DNA of 64,000 nt from DASSSY01 sp035708205 (GCA_035708205.1 DASSSY010000003.1:124001-188000); one strand, 5' to 3'; shown: positions 7,656 through 16,518, counted from the stretch's first letter. Numbers and translations are program-made. Notes: generated by a model from the sequence alone, not told the origin.

Positions 7656-8960
7656 CTAAACCGGCCTAACACCCTGATCATTCAGAACGCACAATTCTGC
7701 TCCGGCTTTACTCAAATCCTCAAAAAAATGAGGGTATGATTTGCTGACGGCTTCCGCGCCGGTAATTTTTACGGGCTCACGGCTATTTATGGCTGCGACC
7801 GCCGTTGCCATAGCGATCCTGTGATCGTTATGGCTTAAGACGATGCTACCATGAACCGCACCGCCATGAACCATCATTTTATCCTGCTCCAACCTGATGG
7901 ATATGCCTAATTTTTCAAATTCGGATTGAAGGGCTGCCGCACGGTCGCTTTCTTTATGGATCAGGCGATGAACACCTTCGATCACGCTTATGCCCGGGCA
8001 ATAAGCTGCTAAAGCCACCAAAGGGGGGAACAGATCTGGGCAATGCGTCGCGTCAAAATGAAAAGCTTTTAACGGCGCGGCTTCCACCGTAACCGATCCC
8101 GGGCGAACGGACAAAGCGCAGCCGCAAGCGTTCAAGGGCTCCAATATTCTCTTATCCGGCTGAGGAGAAAACATATCCAGGCCGGTAACCGTAACTTTTC
8201 CATTGATGGCGCCGGCCGCCAGCAAAAAAGCGGCACTGCTCCAATCGCTTTCGATCCGGTAGGACAAATCGTCGCTCGAATGTGTTTGCGCCTTTTTTGA
8301 AAAATAAAATTCATCTTCCGCACCGTCCTCCGGGCAGGGCAAACCAAAGCCGCGCAAAACGGAAAGCGTCAGATACACATATGCCCGGCTGACCAGATGG
8401 TTAACCTTAAGGGATACTCCATCGGCATTCAATGCCGCATAAGCCATCAGCAATCCTGAAATAAACTGCGAGCTCAGGCTGCCGTCCACTTCAATGGAAC
8501 ACGGTTTCAGGCCACCTTCCGTAGTCAAAGGAATAAAGCCGTCACAGGTCTTTACATTAACTTTCAGGTGAGGCAAAACATCTGAAAAGAAACCTATTGG
8601 CCGTTTCAAAAGGCTTCCGCTACCCGACATTGTCACCGGGAAAGGCAGAATGGCGGCTATGGGCGTAAACATCCTTAAGGACAAACCGCTTTCACCACAA
8701 TTGATCAGGTTTTGTTTTACCGGGCTTTCTGGAAATAAGGAATTAATACGGATGCTGTCCGGGGCCGTTTTTTCTATCTCAGCGCCAAGACTTTTAATAA
8801 TGGATAAGGCGGCCAGCTCGTCATTCGAATGACCGAAATTATGGATTGTCGTCCTTCCCTTCCGGATCAGCGCGGCAGCCAAAGCCCGCTGGCTGTGGCT
8901 CTTGGACGGCGGTGCAGATAATATGCCCTCTATCGTTGACGGCCGGATAATGATGTCCAT
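7656..8960 (-). CDS. aroA: 3-phosphoshikimate 1-carboxyvinyltransferase (EPSP synthase)
   Basis: Sixth step of the shikimate pathway: transfers enolpyruvate from PEP to shikimate-3-phosphate. The N-terminus holds the substrate-binding PPSKSHSQRALAAA motif (residues about 16-29). The middle has GESGLSLRMFTPIA, the equivalent of the family GNAGT loop, and the C-terminal half has HKESDRAAAL and NDHRIAMA with the conserved Asp-His-Arg. The length of 434 residues is normal. It is the last gene of a minus-strand operon and its start overlaps the end of aroB by 31 bases, indicating translational coupling. Confidence 0.95.
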   Translation of the reverse strand: MDIIIRPSTIEGILSAPPSKSHSQRALAAALIRKGRTTIHNFGHSNDELAALSIIKSLGAEIEKTAPDSIRINSLFPESPVKQNLINCGESGLSLRMFTPIAAILPFPVTMSGSGSLLKRPIGFFSDVLPHLKVNVKTCDGFIPLTTEGGLKPCSIEVDGSLSSQFISGLLMAYAALNADGVSLKVNHLVSRAYVYLTLSVLRGFGLPCPEDGAEDEFYFSKKAQTHSSDDLSYRIESDWSSAAFLLAAGAINGKVTVTGLDMFSPQPDKRILEPLNACGCALSVRPGSVTVEAAPLKAFHFDATHCPDLFPPLVALAAYCPGISVIEGVHRLIHKESDRAAALQSEFEKLGISIRLEQDKMMVHGGAVHGSIVLSHNDHRIAMATAVAAINSREPVKITGAEAVSKSYPHFFEDLSKAGAELCVLNDQGVRPV

Positions 8961-9973
8961 GTTTCCAGATATTTTGTCAATGCCGGAATGGTCAGGGACC
9001 GGATATCCGCCTTTCCTATTTTACTTAAAAGAACATATTGGATAGCCGCGCCGTTACGCTTCTTATCGGCCTCCAACAAAGCCGTTGTCTCGGGAATGTC
9101 GATATCGGCCTGAACGGGCAAATGATATTTTTCGAGCAAAGCCACGACAGCCCCTGTGTCCCTGAAGCCCAGCTCACATTCCGATAGCCGGCAGGCAAAG
9201 GCCATCCCTATAGCCACGGCAAAACCATGCCTTAATTGAAGTTTTTTTTCAACGGCATGCCCCAGGGTATGTCCGAAATTCAGTTGTTTCCGACTGCCCG
9301 ATTCAAATTCGTCCTGTCGTACAAAGCCGGTTTTCAGTAATACATTTTCCCGGATAATCCGGGCCAATAGCTCCCGGTCCGCTTTTATTTCTGAAAGGGC
9401 ATGTTGTTCCAGCCAGCCAAACATTTCCCGGTCAGCGATACAGGCATGCTTAATGATCTCCGCAAACCCGTTAACCCACTCCACATCCGGCAGAAGCGAC
9501 AATAGCTGGAGATCATAAAATATGAACTCTGGCTGGCGGATCAGCCCCAGCATATTTTTATAATCGCCTGAATTAATGCCGTTTTTACCGCCAATAGCCG
9601 CGTCCACCATAGCCAGAACCGTTGTAGGAACAAAAGCGCAGGCTATACCCCGCTTATAGATCCCCGCCACAAAGCCGGCAATGTCCGTCACTACACCACC
9701 ACCCCAACCTACAAGCAAGGCCTCACGGTTAATGCCCAGCCGGATCAATTCCGCCCCTATCATGACCACGGTTGCCATATTTTTAGAATCCTCGCCCGGC
9801 TGAATAACGATCGTTGGCCATCCCTTAAAATAATCAGGAAACGCTTTACGAACATTTGCATCCGTCAGCACAACCACCTGGCGAGGCCCGATCAAGGTCA
9901 GCAATTCCTCATACCGGCCATCGAAATAAAAAGCCGTACGGGTTTGACTGAAGAAAATGGACTCCGATAACAT
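8930..9973 (-). CDS. aroB: 3-dehydroquinate synthase
   Basis: Second step of the shikimate pathway: NAD- and metal-dependent cyclisation of DAHP to 3-dehydroquinate. Visible signatures are GGGVVTDIAGFVAGIYKRG (dinucleotide and substrate region), PTTVLAMVDAAIGGKNGIN, the metal ligand region GFAEIIKHACI, and NFGHTLGHAVE with metal-binding histidines. The 347 residues match the family. The ATG lies 3 bases after the stop of the DAHP synthase gene, so the three aro genes form one operon whose products feed one another. Confidence 0.95.
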   Translation of the reverse strand: MLSESIFFSQTRTAFYFDGRYEELLTLIGPRQVVVLTDANVRKAFPDYFKGWPTIVIQPGEDSKNMATVVMIGAELIRLGINREALLVGWGGGVVTDIAGFVAGIYKRGIACAFVPTTVLAMVDAAIGGKNGINSGDYKNMLGLIRQPEFIFYDLQLLSLLPDVEWVNGFAEIIKHACIADREMFGWLEQHALSEIKADRELLARIIRENVLLKTGFVRQDEFESGSRKQLNFGHTLGHAVEKKLQLRHGFAVAIGMAFACRLSECELGFRDTGAVVALLEKYHLPVQADIDIPETTALLEADKKRNGAAIQYVLLSKIGKADIRSLTIPALTKYLETWTSLSGRQR

Positions 9974-9976
9974 CTC

Positions 9977-11164
9977 TTAATTCTTTTTCGGTTGCTCATT
10001 CATGATTTTATCCTGATGAGCGATGCTTTCCATGTGAATGGCATCGTAATACTGCTTGATAAATTCAGGACTAAGGTTCAATTTTTCCGTCATGGCGATC
10101 AGGCGGTCTAGAGTTTCGTTCCACCGGGCAGTCTGCAGGATCGTCAGGTTATGTTTTTTCTTAAACATGCCGATTTCCGCGGCAATTTGCATGCGGCGGC
10201 TCAATAAATTTAAGATATCATCATCCACATGGTCGATAATACGACGATACCTCGCCAGCTTTTGCTGGATCTCTTCAGAGCTGTCGGTTTCTTTCCGCCA
10301 AACAATTTCATTGAGCAAGGCAACCAGATCAGCTGGTGTAATTTGTTGGGCCGCATCACTTAACGCCTCATCCGGATGGGGGTGGCTTTCGATCATAATA
10401 CCGTCGTAATCCAGGTCGATGGCGCTTTGCACCACTTCTTTCAGCAAATGCCGTTTACCGCAAATATGTGATGGGTCTACCATGAAGGGCCATTCGGGAT
10501 AACGTCGTTTCATCTCCAGCGCCAGTTTCCAGGTCGGTGCATTCCGGTATTCCGAACGACCGTAAAAGGAAAATCCGCGATGGATCAGCCCTATATCTTT
10601 TATACCGGATTTCTCAACACGTTCCAACGCTCCTACCCAAAGGTCGATATCGGGACTGACGGGATTTTTGATCAACACCGGGACGGTCACGCCTTTCAGG
10701 GCATCAGCGATTTCCTGAACGCTAAAAGGATTAGCCGTTGAGCGCGCGCCAATCCATAATACTGAGCAATCGTACTTCAAGGCCAGCTCTACCTGCCTCG
10801 CCGATGCCACCTCAGTGGCGAAAGGTAATCCGGTAAGCGCCAGGGCCTCCTGCATCCAGGGTAACGCCGCTTCGCCCATGCCTTCAAAATTGCCGGGACG
10901 CGTTCTGGGTTTCCAAATGCCGGCACGCATAATATCCACTTTCTGTGTGGCCTGAAGCAGTTGAGCGGACTGCAATACCTGCTCCCGGCTTTCCGCGCTG
11001 CAGGGACCGGCGATCAGCAAAGGCTTTTTATGCCGGAGCTGCGTCCAGCCTATCTTCGCCTCCGCGGTTTGATGGTTTGTATCTTCAATTTGACGCAACA
11101 AGACTTTCCTTTTCTTTTTAGAAAATACAAAGGTCGGATTTATTGAGCAATTTTGACCGCGCAT
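9977..11164 (-). CDS. Bifunctional DAHP synthase / chorismate mutase
   Basis: First committed enzyme of aromatic amino acid synthesis, fused to a chorismate mutase. Residues about 45-285 are a KDO8P/DAHP-synthase barrel of the type I-beta class: LLIAGPCSAES, the region RAGIWKPRTRPGNFEGMG, TEVASARQVE, IGARSTANPF and the metal-ligand MVDPSHICGKR. Residues about 300-385 are an AroQ-type helical chorismate mutase starting RRIIDHVDDDILNLLSRRMQ. The fusion is common in Bacteroidota and probably lets the mutase domain act in feedback control. The first 20 or so residues (SKKKRKVLL) are atypical. A TTG at 11101 preceded by AGGAAA is an alternative start, so the N-terminus is uncertain. Confidence 0.92.
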   Translation of the reverse strand: MRGQNCSINPTFVFSKKKRKVLLRQIEDTNHQTAEAKIGWTQLRHKKPLLIAGPCSAESREQVLQSAQLLQATQKVDIMRAGIWKPRTRPGNFEGMGEAALPWMQEALALTGLPFATEVASARQVELALKYDCSVLWIGARSTANPFSVQEIADALKGVTVPVLIKNPVSPDIDLWVGALERVEKSGIKDIGLIHRGFSFYGRSEYRNAPTWKLALEMKRRYPEWPFMVDPSHICGKRHLLKEVVQSAIDLDYDGIMIESHPHPDEALSDAAQQITPADLVALLNEIVWRKETDSSEEIQQKLARYRRIIDHVDDDILNLLSRRMQIAAEIGMFKKKHNLTILQTARWNETLDRLIAMTEKLNLSPEFIKQYYDAIHMESIAHQDKIMNEQPKKN

Positions 11165-11224
11165 ACATCGTCAATTATTCTTTAGCCGCCTTTGAGGCAT
11201 TTTTAAAGAATAAGCATTTTTAGT

Positions 11225-11232
11225 TACCTTTG
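11225..11232 (+). promoter_or_regulatory. -7 promoter element of ffh
   Basis: TACCTTTG is a perfect TAnnTTTG match 28 bases before the ffh ATG, in the 96-base gap between divergent operons. Confidence 0.6.
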
Positions 11233-11260
11233 CACACTTCTAAAATGAATTGATTACAAT

Positions 11261-12622
11261 ATGTTTGATAACCTGAGCGAACGTCTCGATTCCGCTTTTA
11301 AACAGCTCAAGGGCGAAGGCAGAATTTCCGAGATTAATATTGCTTCAACGCTGAAAGAAATCCGTCGTGCCCTGGTAGATGCGGATGTCAACTATAAGAT
11401 CGCCAAAGAGTTTACCGATAAGGTAAAGGACAAAGCATTGGGCGAGAAGGTGCTGACAGCGGTTTCTCCGGGCCAGCTGATGGTTAAGATCGTCAAAGAT
11501 GAGCTGGCGGAACTGATGGGTGGCGAAGCCGCGGAGATCAACCTCAATGAAAAGCCAAGCATTATCTTAATTGCCGGGCTTCAGGGTTCGGGAAAAACCA
11601 CATTTTCCGGGAAGCTGGCCAATTATTTAAAAGCCAAGAAAAATAAAAAGCCCTTGCTGGTAGCCGCTGATATTTATCGGCCGGCGGCCATCAACCAGAT
11701 CCATGTGCTGGGAGAACAGATCAATGTCCCTGTTTTCAGCCAACCTGAAAATAAAGATGCCGTTTCCATCGCCCAAAACGCGCTGGAACATGCCCGGCAA
11801 AACGGCAATAATGTCATCATTATCGATACGGCCGGCCGGCTGGCCGTTGATGAGGCCATGATGACCGAGGTCAGCAATATCAAAAAGGCTGTTCATCCTC
11901 AGGAAATCCTGTTCGTTGTGGATTCGATGACCGGCCAGGATGCGGTCAACACCGCTCAGGCCTTTAATGAACGGCTGGACTTTTCGGGCGTTGTGTTGAC
12001 AAAGCTGGACGGTGATACCCGCGGTGGTGCCGCGCTGACCATTAAATATACGGTCAATAAGCCCATTAAGTTTGTCAGTATGGGAGAAAAATTAGACACT
12101 CTGGATGTCTTTTATCCCGAACGTATGGCGCAGCGTATCCTGGGCATGGGTGATATCGTTACGCTTGTGGAAAGAGCGCAAACCCAGTTTGACGAAGAGC
12201 AGGCCAAAAAAATTGAGAAGAAGATCCGTTCCAATAAATTTGATTTTGATGACTTTAAAACACAGCTCAATCAAATCAAAAAAATGGGCAGCATCAAGGA
12301 TCTTTTGGGCATGATCCCCGGTGTGGGCAAAGCCATTAAAGATATTGATATCAGCGATGACGCCTTCAAAGGGGTGGAAGCCATGATCGACTCCATGACA
12401 CCGGCTGAACGCGCCAATCCGGACATCATTACACCCGCCAGAAGAAAAAGGATCGCTGCCGGCGCCGGCAAGAATATTGCCGAAATGAACGCCTTCATGA
12501 AACAATTTGAGCAAATGCGCACCATGATGAAGCAAATGAACAAATTTAAGGGCCTTGGCGGTATGATGCCCGGCGGCATGAAAATGCCTCCCGGTTTAGG
12601 AAAACTGCCCGGAATGAATTAA
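11261..12622 (+). CDS. ffh: Signal recognition particle protein Ffh (SRP54)
   Basis: GTPase that binds 4.5S RNA and signal sequences and delivers ribosomes to FtsY and the SecYEG translocon. Domain order is the N helical bundle (residues 1-about 90), the G domain with P-loop GLQGSGKTTFSGKLA, then DIYRPAAINQ, DTAGRLAVDEAM and TKLDGDTRGGAAL, and the methionine-rich M domain ending in MMPGGMKMPPGLGKLPGMN. At 453 residues it is full length. It stands alone on the plus strand with its own promoter element, and a hairpin follows the stop. Confidence 0.97.
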   Translation: MFDNLSERLDSAFKQLKGEGRISEINIASTLKEIRRALVDADVNYKIAKEFTDKVKDKALGEKVLTAVSPGQLMVKIVKDELAELMGGEAAEINLNEKPSIILIAGLQGSGKTTFSGKLANYLKAKKNKKPLLVAADIYRPAAINQIHVLGEQINVPVFSQPENKDAVSIAQNALEHARQNGNNVIIIDTAGRLAVDEAMMTEVSNIKKAVHPQEILFVVDSMTGQDAVNTAQAFNERLDFSGVVLTKLDGDTRGGAALTIKYTVNKPIKFVSMGEKLDTLDVFYPERMAQRILGMGDIVTLVERAQTQFDEEQAKKIEKKIRSNKFDFDDFKTQLNQIKKMGSIKDLLGMIPGVGKAIKDIDISDDAFKGVEAMIDSMTPAERANPDIITPARRKRIAAGAGKNIAEMNAFMKQFEQMRTMMKQMNKFKGLGGMMPGGMKMPPGLGKLPGMN

Positions 12623-12634
12623 AACAAAAAAATC

Positions 12635-12667
12635 AAAGGCTCTTTTCTTTACCGGAAGGGGCTTTTT
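12635..12667 (+). terminator. Likely rho-independent terminator after ffh
   Basis: GCTCTTTTC (12639-12647) can pair with GGAAGGGGC (12654-12662), a nine-pair stem including some G-U pairs. It is followed by TTTTT and lies 13 bases after the ffh stop. Confidence 0.6.
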
Positions 12668-12670
12668 GGC

Positions 12671-12712
12671 ATTAGGAAATAGGGATTAGGAATCAGGAAT
12701 TGGAGATTAGGA
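12671..12712. repeat. Short imperfect ATTAGGAA-type repeat tract
   Basis: Four to five degenerate copies of ATTAGGAA / GATTAGGA / GGAATTGGA follow each other in about 42 bases, between the ffh terminator and the glyQS promoter. No function can be assigned. Confidence 0.5.
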
Positions 12713-12774
12713 TATTATGCTCTTTATACAGCTTACCCGGCATCACGACATGATGACAGATAGCGCTAATTCTT

Positions 12775-12782
12775 TACCTTTG
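12775..12782 (+). promoter_or_regulatory. -7 promoter element of the glycyl-tRNA synthetase gene
   Basis: TACCTTTG, a perfect TAnnTTTG match, ends 11 bases before the ATG at 12794, which implies a very short leader. Confidence 0.6.
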
Positions 12783-12793
12783 CGCTCTTAATT

Positions 12794-14239
12794 ATGGCAA
12801 ACGACAATAAACTTCAGGCGATTATCGCCCACGCGAAAGAATACGGATTTATTTTCCCGTCCAGTGAAATTTACGACGGGCTCGGGGCCGTGTATGATTA
12901 CGGTCAGTGGGGCGTTGAGCTCAAAAGGAACATCCGTGATTCCTGGTGGCGATGGATGACCCAAACCAACGATCAGAATATTGTCGGCATAGACGCTGCC
13001 ATATTCATGCACCCGACGGTATGGAAGGCCAGCGGCCATGTGGATAATTTTTCTGATCCCATGATCGACAATAAGGACAGTAAAAAACGTTACCGGGTGG
13101 ACCACCTGATTGAAGGTTTTGCCGAAACATTGCCTGGCGATAATGGGAAGATCTTATTGGAAAAGATGGACAAGCTCCTGGCACAGGACGATTTTGCCGG
13201 CCTGAAGACGCTTATCGAGGACAACAATATCAAATGCGCCGTCAGCGGCACCTGCAATTGGACGGACGTGCGCCAGTTCAACCTGATGTTTGCTACCGAA
13301 ATGGGTTCCGTGGCCGATGAAAGCAGTAAGGTTTATCTCCGCCCGGAAACCGCCCAGGGCATCTTTGTCAATTTCCTGAATGTTCAGAAATCCGGCCGGA
13401 TGAAAATCCCTTTTGGCATCGCCCAAACGGGGAAAGCCTTCCGTAATGAAATCGTTGCCCGCGGCTTTATCTTCCGTATGCGCGAGTTTGAACAAATGGA
13501 AATGCAATTTTTTGTCCGCCCCGGCACGCAAAAAGAATGGTATGAATACTGGAAAGCCGAAAGAATGCAATGGCACTTATCGCTAGGCATTCCCAAAAGC
13601 CAGTTCCGCTATCATGATCACGTCAAGCTGGCGCATTATGCCGACGCGGCCTGCGATATCGAATATAATTTCCCGATGGGCTTCAAAGAGGTGGAAGGCA
13701 TCCACTCCCGCACGGACTTCGACCTGAAGAACCACCAGGAATACAGCAAAAAGAAAATGCAGTATTTCGATGCCGAGCTGAATGAAGAAGGCAAGCCCTA
13801 CGGCAATTACATTCCTTACGTCGTGGAAACCTCAATAGGCCTGGATCGCACGGTGATGATGGTGCTTAGCGAAGCTTTTGAAGAACAGGATCTGAGCACG
13901 GCAGACAAAAAGGACAGCCGGACGGTATTGCATCTGGCGCCGGCCATCGCCCCGGTCAAGCTGGCTATTCTCCCCTTAACCAAAAAGGACGGCCTGCCGG
14001 AAATCGCACAGGAATTACTGAAAGACTGCAAACAGAAATTCAAGTGTTTTTATGAAGAGAAAGACACTATCGGTAAACGTTATCGCCGTATGGACGCTTT
14101 GGGCACACCATTTTGTGTCACGATCGATCACCAGACCAAAGAAGACCAGACAGTTACCATCCGCCACCGCGACAGCATGACACAGGAACGTATTCCGATT
14201 TCCAAAGTCGTCGGCTTAGTGCAAAAGGCCATTGGCTAA
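12794..14239 (+). CDS. glyQS: Glycyl-tRNA synthetase (single-chain, dimeric type)
   Basis: Charges tRNA-Gly. This is the eukaryote/archaeon-like single-chain class II enzyme, not the two-subunit GlyQ+GlyS form. The N-terminal region has GFIFPSSEIYDGLGAVYDYG in near-canonical form and the middle has YLRPETAQGIFVNF. Motif 2 is FRNEIVARGFIFRMREFEQM, and the end of the catalytic domain is PYVVETSIGLDRTVMMVLSE. The last 110 residues are the alpha/beta anticodon-binding domain (LAPAIAPVKLAILPL onward). The 481 residues are normal for the type. Confidence 0.96.
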   Translation: MANDNKLQAIIAHAKEYGFIFPSSEIYDGLGAVYDYGQWGVELKRNIRDSWWRWMTQTNDQNIVGIDAAIFMHPTVWKASGHVDNFSDPMIDNKDSKKRYRVDHLIEGFAETLPGDNGKILLEKMDKLLAQDDFAGLKTLIEDNNIKCAVSGTCNWTDVRQFNLMFATEMGSVADESSKVYLRPETAQGIFVNFLNVQKSGRMKIPFGIAQTGKAFRNEIVARGFIFRMREFEQMEMQFFVRPGTQKEWYEYWKAERMQWHLSLGIPKSQFRYHDHVKLAHYADAACDIEYNFPMGFKEVEGIHSRTDFDLKNHQEYSKKKMQYFDAELNEEGKPYGNYIPYVVETSIGLDRTVMMVLSEAFEEQDLSTADKKDSRTVLHLAPAIAPVKLAILPLTKKDGLPEIAQELLKDCKQKFKCFYEEKDTIGKRYRRMDALGTPFCVTIDHQTKEDQTVTIRHRDSMTQERIPISKVVGLVQKAIG

Positions 14240-14249
14240 ACCTATCCTT

Positions 14250-14567
14250 ATGGAAGAGTTGGATGATCATGCAAAAAGCAGCCTCAGCCAGGGCTTTGAC
14301 CTTGCTGAGGCCCAATTGGTCTCGAAAGAAAAGATTTTAGCTGCTTTATCCGAACGTATCAGCCAGCTGCTTGCCGGCCATCCAGACCAGCTTTTTTCCA
14401 TGCTTTACAGACTGGATATCAGCGAAAGAAAAATCAAGCTGATCCTGCAGCAAAAAGAAAACATCTCCTTTCACCTGGCGCAGCTCATTTATGAACGGCA
14501 GTTGGAAAAAGCCGCCAGCAGAAAGCAGTTTGGCCGGCAAAGGCCCGATAATGAGCTATCCTGGTAA
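14250..14567 (+). CDS. Small helical protein of unknown function
   Basis: About 105 residues, start chosen at the ATG at 14250, 10 bases after the glyQS stop. It is rich in Glu, Leu, Lys and Gln and predicted to be mostly helical, without a signal peptide or membrane segment. The pattern LFSMLYRLDISERKIKLILQ followed by LAQLIYERQLEK resembles small proteins I have seen conserved in Bacteroidota, but I cannot name a function. Its last codons overlap the decayed sbcD remnant on the other strand, so the natural C-terminus may have been altered. Confidence 0.65.
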   Translation: MEELDDHAKSSLSQGFDLAEAQLVSKEKILAALSERISQLLAGHPDQLFSMLYRLDISERKIKLILQQKENISFHLAQLIYERQLEKAASRKQFGRQRPDNELSW

Positions 14568-14750
14568 ACATTTTAAGGGCTGCGGCAGAAGGATTATCCA
14601 CGTCAGGACATCACCGCTCAGCAACAGCGCATCCGCGTCTCCTTTTTTCAGAGCTTCAACAGCCAGTCTAAAAAGCATTGGTGCTCATAATTACCGTCAT
14701 GGTTATAAAACATCTGGCCGATGCCAGTCGGCCGTATGGACAATTTTCAT
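14545..14750 (-). pseudogene. 5' remnant of sbcD (exonuclease subunit)
   Basis: Reading the minus strand from the ATG at 14750 gives MKIVHTADW, the start of SbcD/Mre11 nucleases. After a frameshift come IGQMFYNHDGNYEHQCFLDW and LLKL. After another come EALKKGDADALLLSGDV, the conserved metal-site GDV, and then DVDNPSAAALKMFTRIAHYR. These are successive parts of the SbcD N-terminal metallophosphoesterase domain in the correct order. At least three frameshifts separate them, and about 300 residues of the C-terminus are absent. No sbcC is nearby. The gene is dead and truncated, its 3' end running into the small gene at 14250-14567. Confidence 0.85.
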
Positions 14751-14803
14751 AAGGGGCCAGGTTAAGACTAAATCCCGAAAACGGTCCCAGGCTCTTTTCA
14801 ACT

Positions 14804-15304
14804 TCAATATTTCACAAAGCCGGCAATTTGTTCGTCGATGGCCTGAATGGTGGCGGTCTTCAGAAATACGCCCTCTTTATTTATTTCCTCCCTGATCCGG
14901 GACAAAGGCAGCTTATTATAAAAGATATTCATCTTCAGGTAATGCAGGATACCGGTCATGTGATCAATACCGCGCAGGTTTCCGCCCCTGCCGTCGGCCA
15001 GGCCGACCAGCATGGCTTTTTTGTGCCACCAGCATTTTTCAATATCCGACTGGTCGAATAATAATTTCAGGACACCGGGAAAGCTGCCGTTATACTCAGG
15101 CATGATCAACACAAATTTATCGGCGGGCATCAATAATGCCTCCTCAATGGCCAGCATAGTCGTATTTCTCCCCAGGCCGTCTAAAGACTCCAGTGATAAA
15201 AACCCGACCTCATCACTGTATTCCAGGAACTTTTTAAAATAATATTGCGCTACCAATAGTGTTCGGCTATCCTTGCGGTTCGTACCGGAAATAATGGTTG
15301 TCAT
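14804..15304 (-). CDS. NAD(P)H-dependent FMN reductase family protein
   Basis: Flavodoxin-like oxidoreductase of the NADPH-dependent FMN reductase family, which moves electrons from NAD(P)H through bound FMN to quinones, flavins or other acceptors. The first strand and phosphate loop are TTIISGTNRKDSRT (the family pattern is GSxRxxSxt), and the flavin-site motif is MPEYNGSFPGVLKLLFDQ, close to the usual PEYNxSxPgxLKnaiD. I start at ATG 15304, because the frame upstream only adds a non-homologous hydrophobic stretch and crosses the promoter. The length of 166 residues is normal. Physiological substrate unknown. Confidence 0.88.
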   Translation of the reverse strand: MTTIISGTNRKDSRTLLVAQYYFKKFLEYSDEVGFLSLESLDGLGRNTTMLAIEEALLMPADKFVLIMPEYNGSFPGVLKLLFDQSDIEKCWWHKKAMLVGLADGRGGNLRGIDHMTGILHYLKMNIFYNKLPLSRIREEINKEGVFLKTATIQAIDEQIAGFVKY

Positions 15305-15313
15305 AATTATTGG

Positions 15314-15321
15314 CAAAAGTA
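15314..15321 (-). promoter_or_regulatory. -7 promoter element of the FMN reductase gene
   Basis: On the minus strand this reads TACTTTTG, a perfect TAnnTTTG match nine bases before the ATG. It implies an almost leaderless transcript and supports the start at 15304. Confidence 0.5.
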
Positions 15322-15415
15322 AGATAGCTACGATAAAGTACAAGTATTGCCCATAAGTATAATTTTATGACCGTAAAATGATTTTAAAAATAGTCCTCGG
15401 AAATATAATACTTAT

Positions 15416-15423
15416 TAACTTTG
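15416..15423 (+). promoter_or_regulatory. -7 promoter element of the ccmC-like operon
   Basis: TAACTTTG, a perfect TAnnTTTG match, 46 bases before the ATG at 15470. Confidence 0.6.
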
Positions 15424-15469
15424 CGCCAATTTTAAAAGCTCATAAGGCTTTTAGGTAAAAAATCCTTTC

Positions 15470-16171
15470 ATGCGACAACACTGGTGGAAAGCACTTTGCG
15501 TTTTATTACTGGCCTATACCGTAATAGCAGGGCTGATGATGCCAGTGCCTCCCCTGCCGATCATCCATGAAAGCATCCGGAACCTGTTCTTTCATGTACC
15601 CATGTGGTTTACCATGATGATTCTTTTTGTCTTCGGTTTTTGCTATGGCATCAGGTATTTAATTAAAGGCAATCTCAAAGACGATATTTATTCGGTACAG
15701 TTCATTATTGTCGGACTGATATTTGGCAGCATGGGTATGGTTACCGGTATGGAATGGGCCAAATATACCTGGGGCCAACCCTGGAGCAACGATCCCAAAC
15801 AATTAGGCGCCGCCCTGTCCATGCTCATCTATTTTGCTTATTTCGCGCTCCGCGGCGCTATCCCCGATGAAGAAAAAAAAGCAAAGATTGCTGCTGTTTA
15901 CAGTATATTTGCCTTCGCGCTGATGATCCCTTTTATCTGGATCCTGCCCAGTCTGACAGACTCCCTGCATCCGGGAAGTGGCGGTAATAGTGGCTTTAAC
16001 ACCTATGATCTGGATAACGAGCTCAGGAAAGTGTTTTATCCCGCCGTGATCGGCTGGTTTTTATTGGGTTTGTGGATAACTTCATTATTTATCCGCATGA
16101 AATTATTGAAGCAAAGAGAATTATTAAAAGAAATTAAAGCGGCTCAAGCAACGGGGCAACCGTTGGAATAG
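15470..16171 (+). CDS. ccmC: CcmC-like heme export / cytochrome c assembly protein
   Basis: Integral membrane protein of the CcmC/CcsA (CytC_asm) family, which presents heme at the periplasmic face for cytochrome c maturation. Six hydrophobic segments are visible in 233 residues. The periplasmic tryptophan-rich motif reads YTWGQPWSNDPKQLGA, the family heme-handling WD-type loop. Conserved histidines flank it: HESIRNLFFHVPMW early and SLHPGSG late. It is followed 24 bases later by a CcmD-like small protein, as in ccm operons. Other Ccm components (A, B, E, F) are not in this window. Confidence 0.9.
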   Translation: MRQHWWKALCVLLLAYTVIAGLMMPVPPLPIIHESIRNLFFHVPMWFTMMILFVFGFCYGIRYLIKGNLKDDIYSVQFIIVGLIFGSMGMVTGMEWAKYTWGQPWSNDPKQLGAALSMLIYFAYFALRGAIPDEEKKAKIAAVYSIFAFALMIPFIWILPSLTDSLHPGSGGNSGFNTYDLDNELRKVFYPAVIGWFLLGLWITSLFIRMKLLKQRELLKEIKAAQATGQPLE

Positions 16172-16195
16172 TCGTGAAATAAGCCTGAACTAAAA

Positions 16196-16441
16196 ATGAA
16201 TGATCAACAGAAAAAGCCGGCCATACGGCGGCGGACAGCGCTGCTGTTAGCGATCTTACTACTCATGTCGAAATTTAGTTTTGCCGTGGATGTGTCGCCG
16301 GTGAAGATGGATGATGCCCTATGGTCCAACGGTAAGATTTACGTCGTGGTTTTAGTGGTCCTCACCATATTTTTGGGTATCATTCTCACGCTGATTCATC
16401 TGGAACGAAAGATAAAGAAATTAGAAAAACAAGTACAATGA
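16196..16441 (+). CDS. ccmD: CcmD-like small membrane protein
   Basis: 81 residues: a positively charged N-terminus with a first hydrophobic segment (TALLLAILLLMSKFSFA), a short loop, a single strong membrane helix (KIYVVVLVVLTIFLGIILTL) and a charged coiled-coil tail (LERKIKKLEKQVQ). This resembles Bacteroidota CcmD-like proteins, which are longer than the proteobacterial ones. CcmD stabilises the CcmC-heme-CcmE complex. Position right after the ccmC-like gene is the main support. Confidence 0.78.
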   Translation: MNDQQKKPAIRRRTALLLAILLLMSKFSFAVDVSPVKMDDALWSNGKIYVVVLVVLTIFLGIILTLIHLERKIKKLEKQVQ

Positions 16442-16518
16442 TCAATCGTCATGGCTAAATGATTTTGCCTGGCGATTTTTTACTTTTATCACAAACAACA
16501 ATTATTCATTCATTCATT

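Noticed and set aside
12671..12712. A CRISPR-like repeat array
   Set aside because: The units are 8-9 bases, imperfect and without spacers. It is only a small degenerate repeat tract.
16481..16488. TACTTTTA as the promoter of the glutamate dehydrogenase gene
   Set aside because: One mismatch in an AT-rich leader with several equally good candidates. It is mentioned with the gene but not called.
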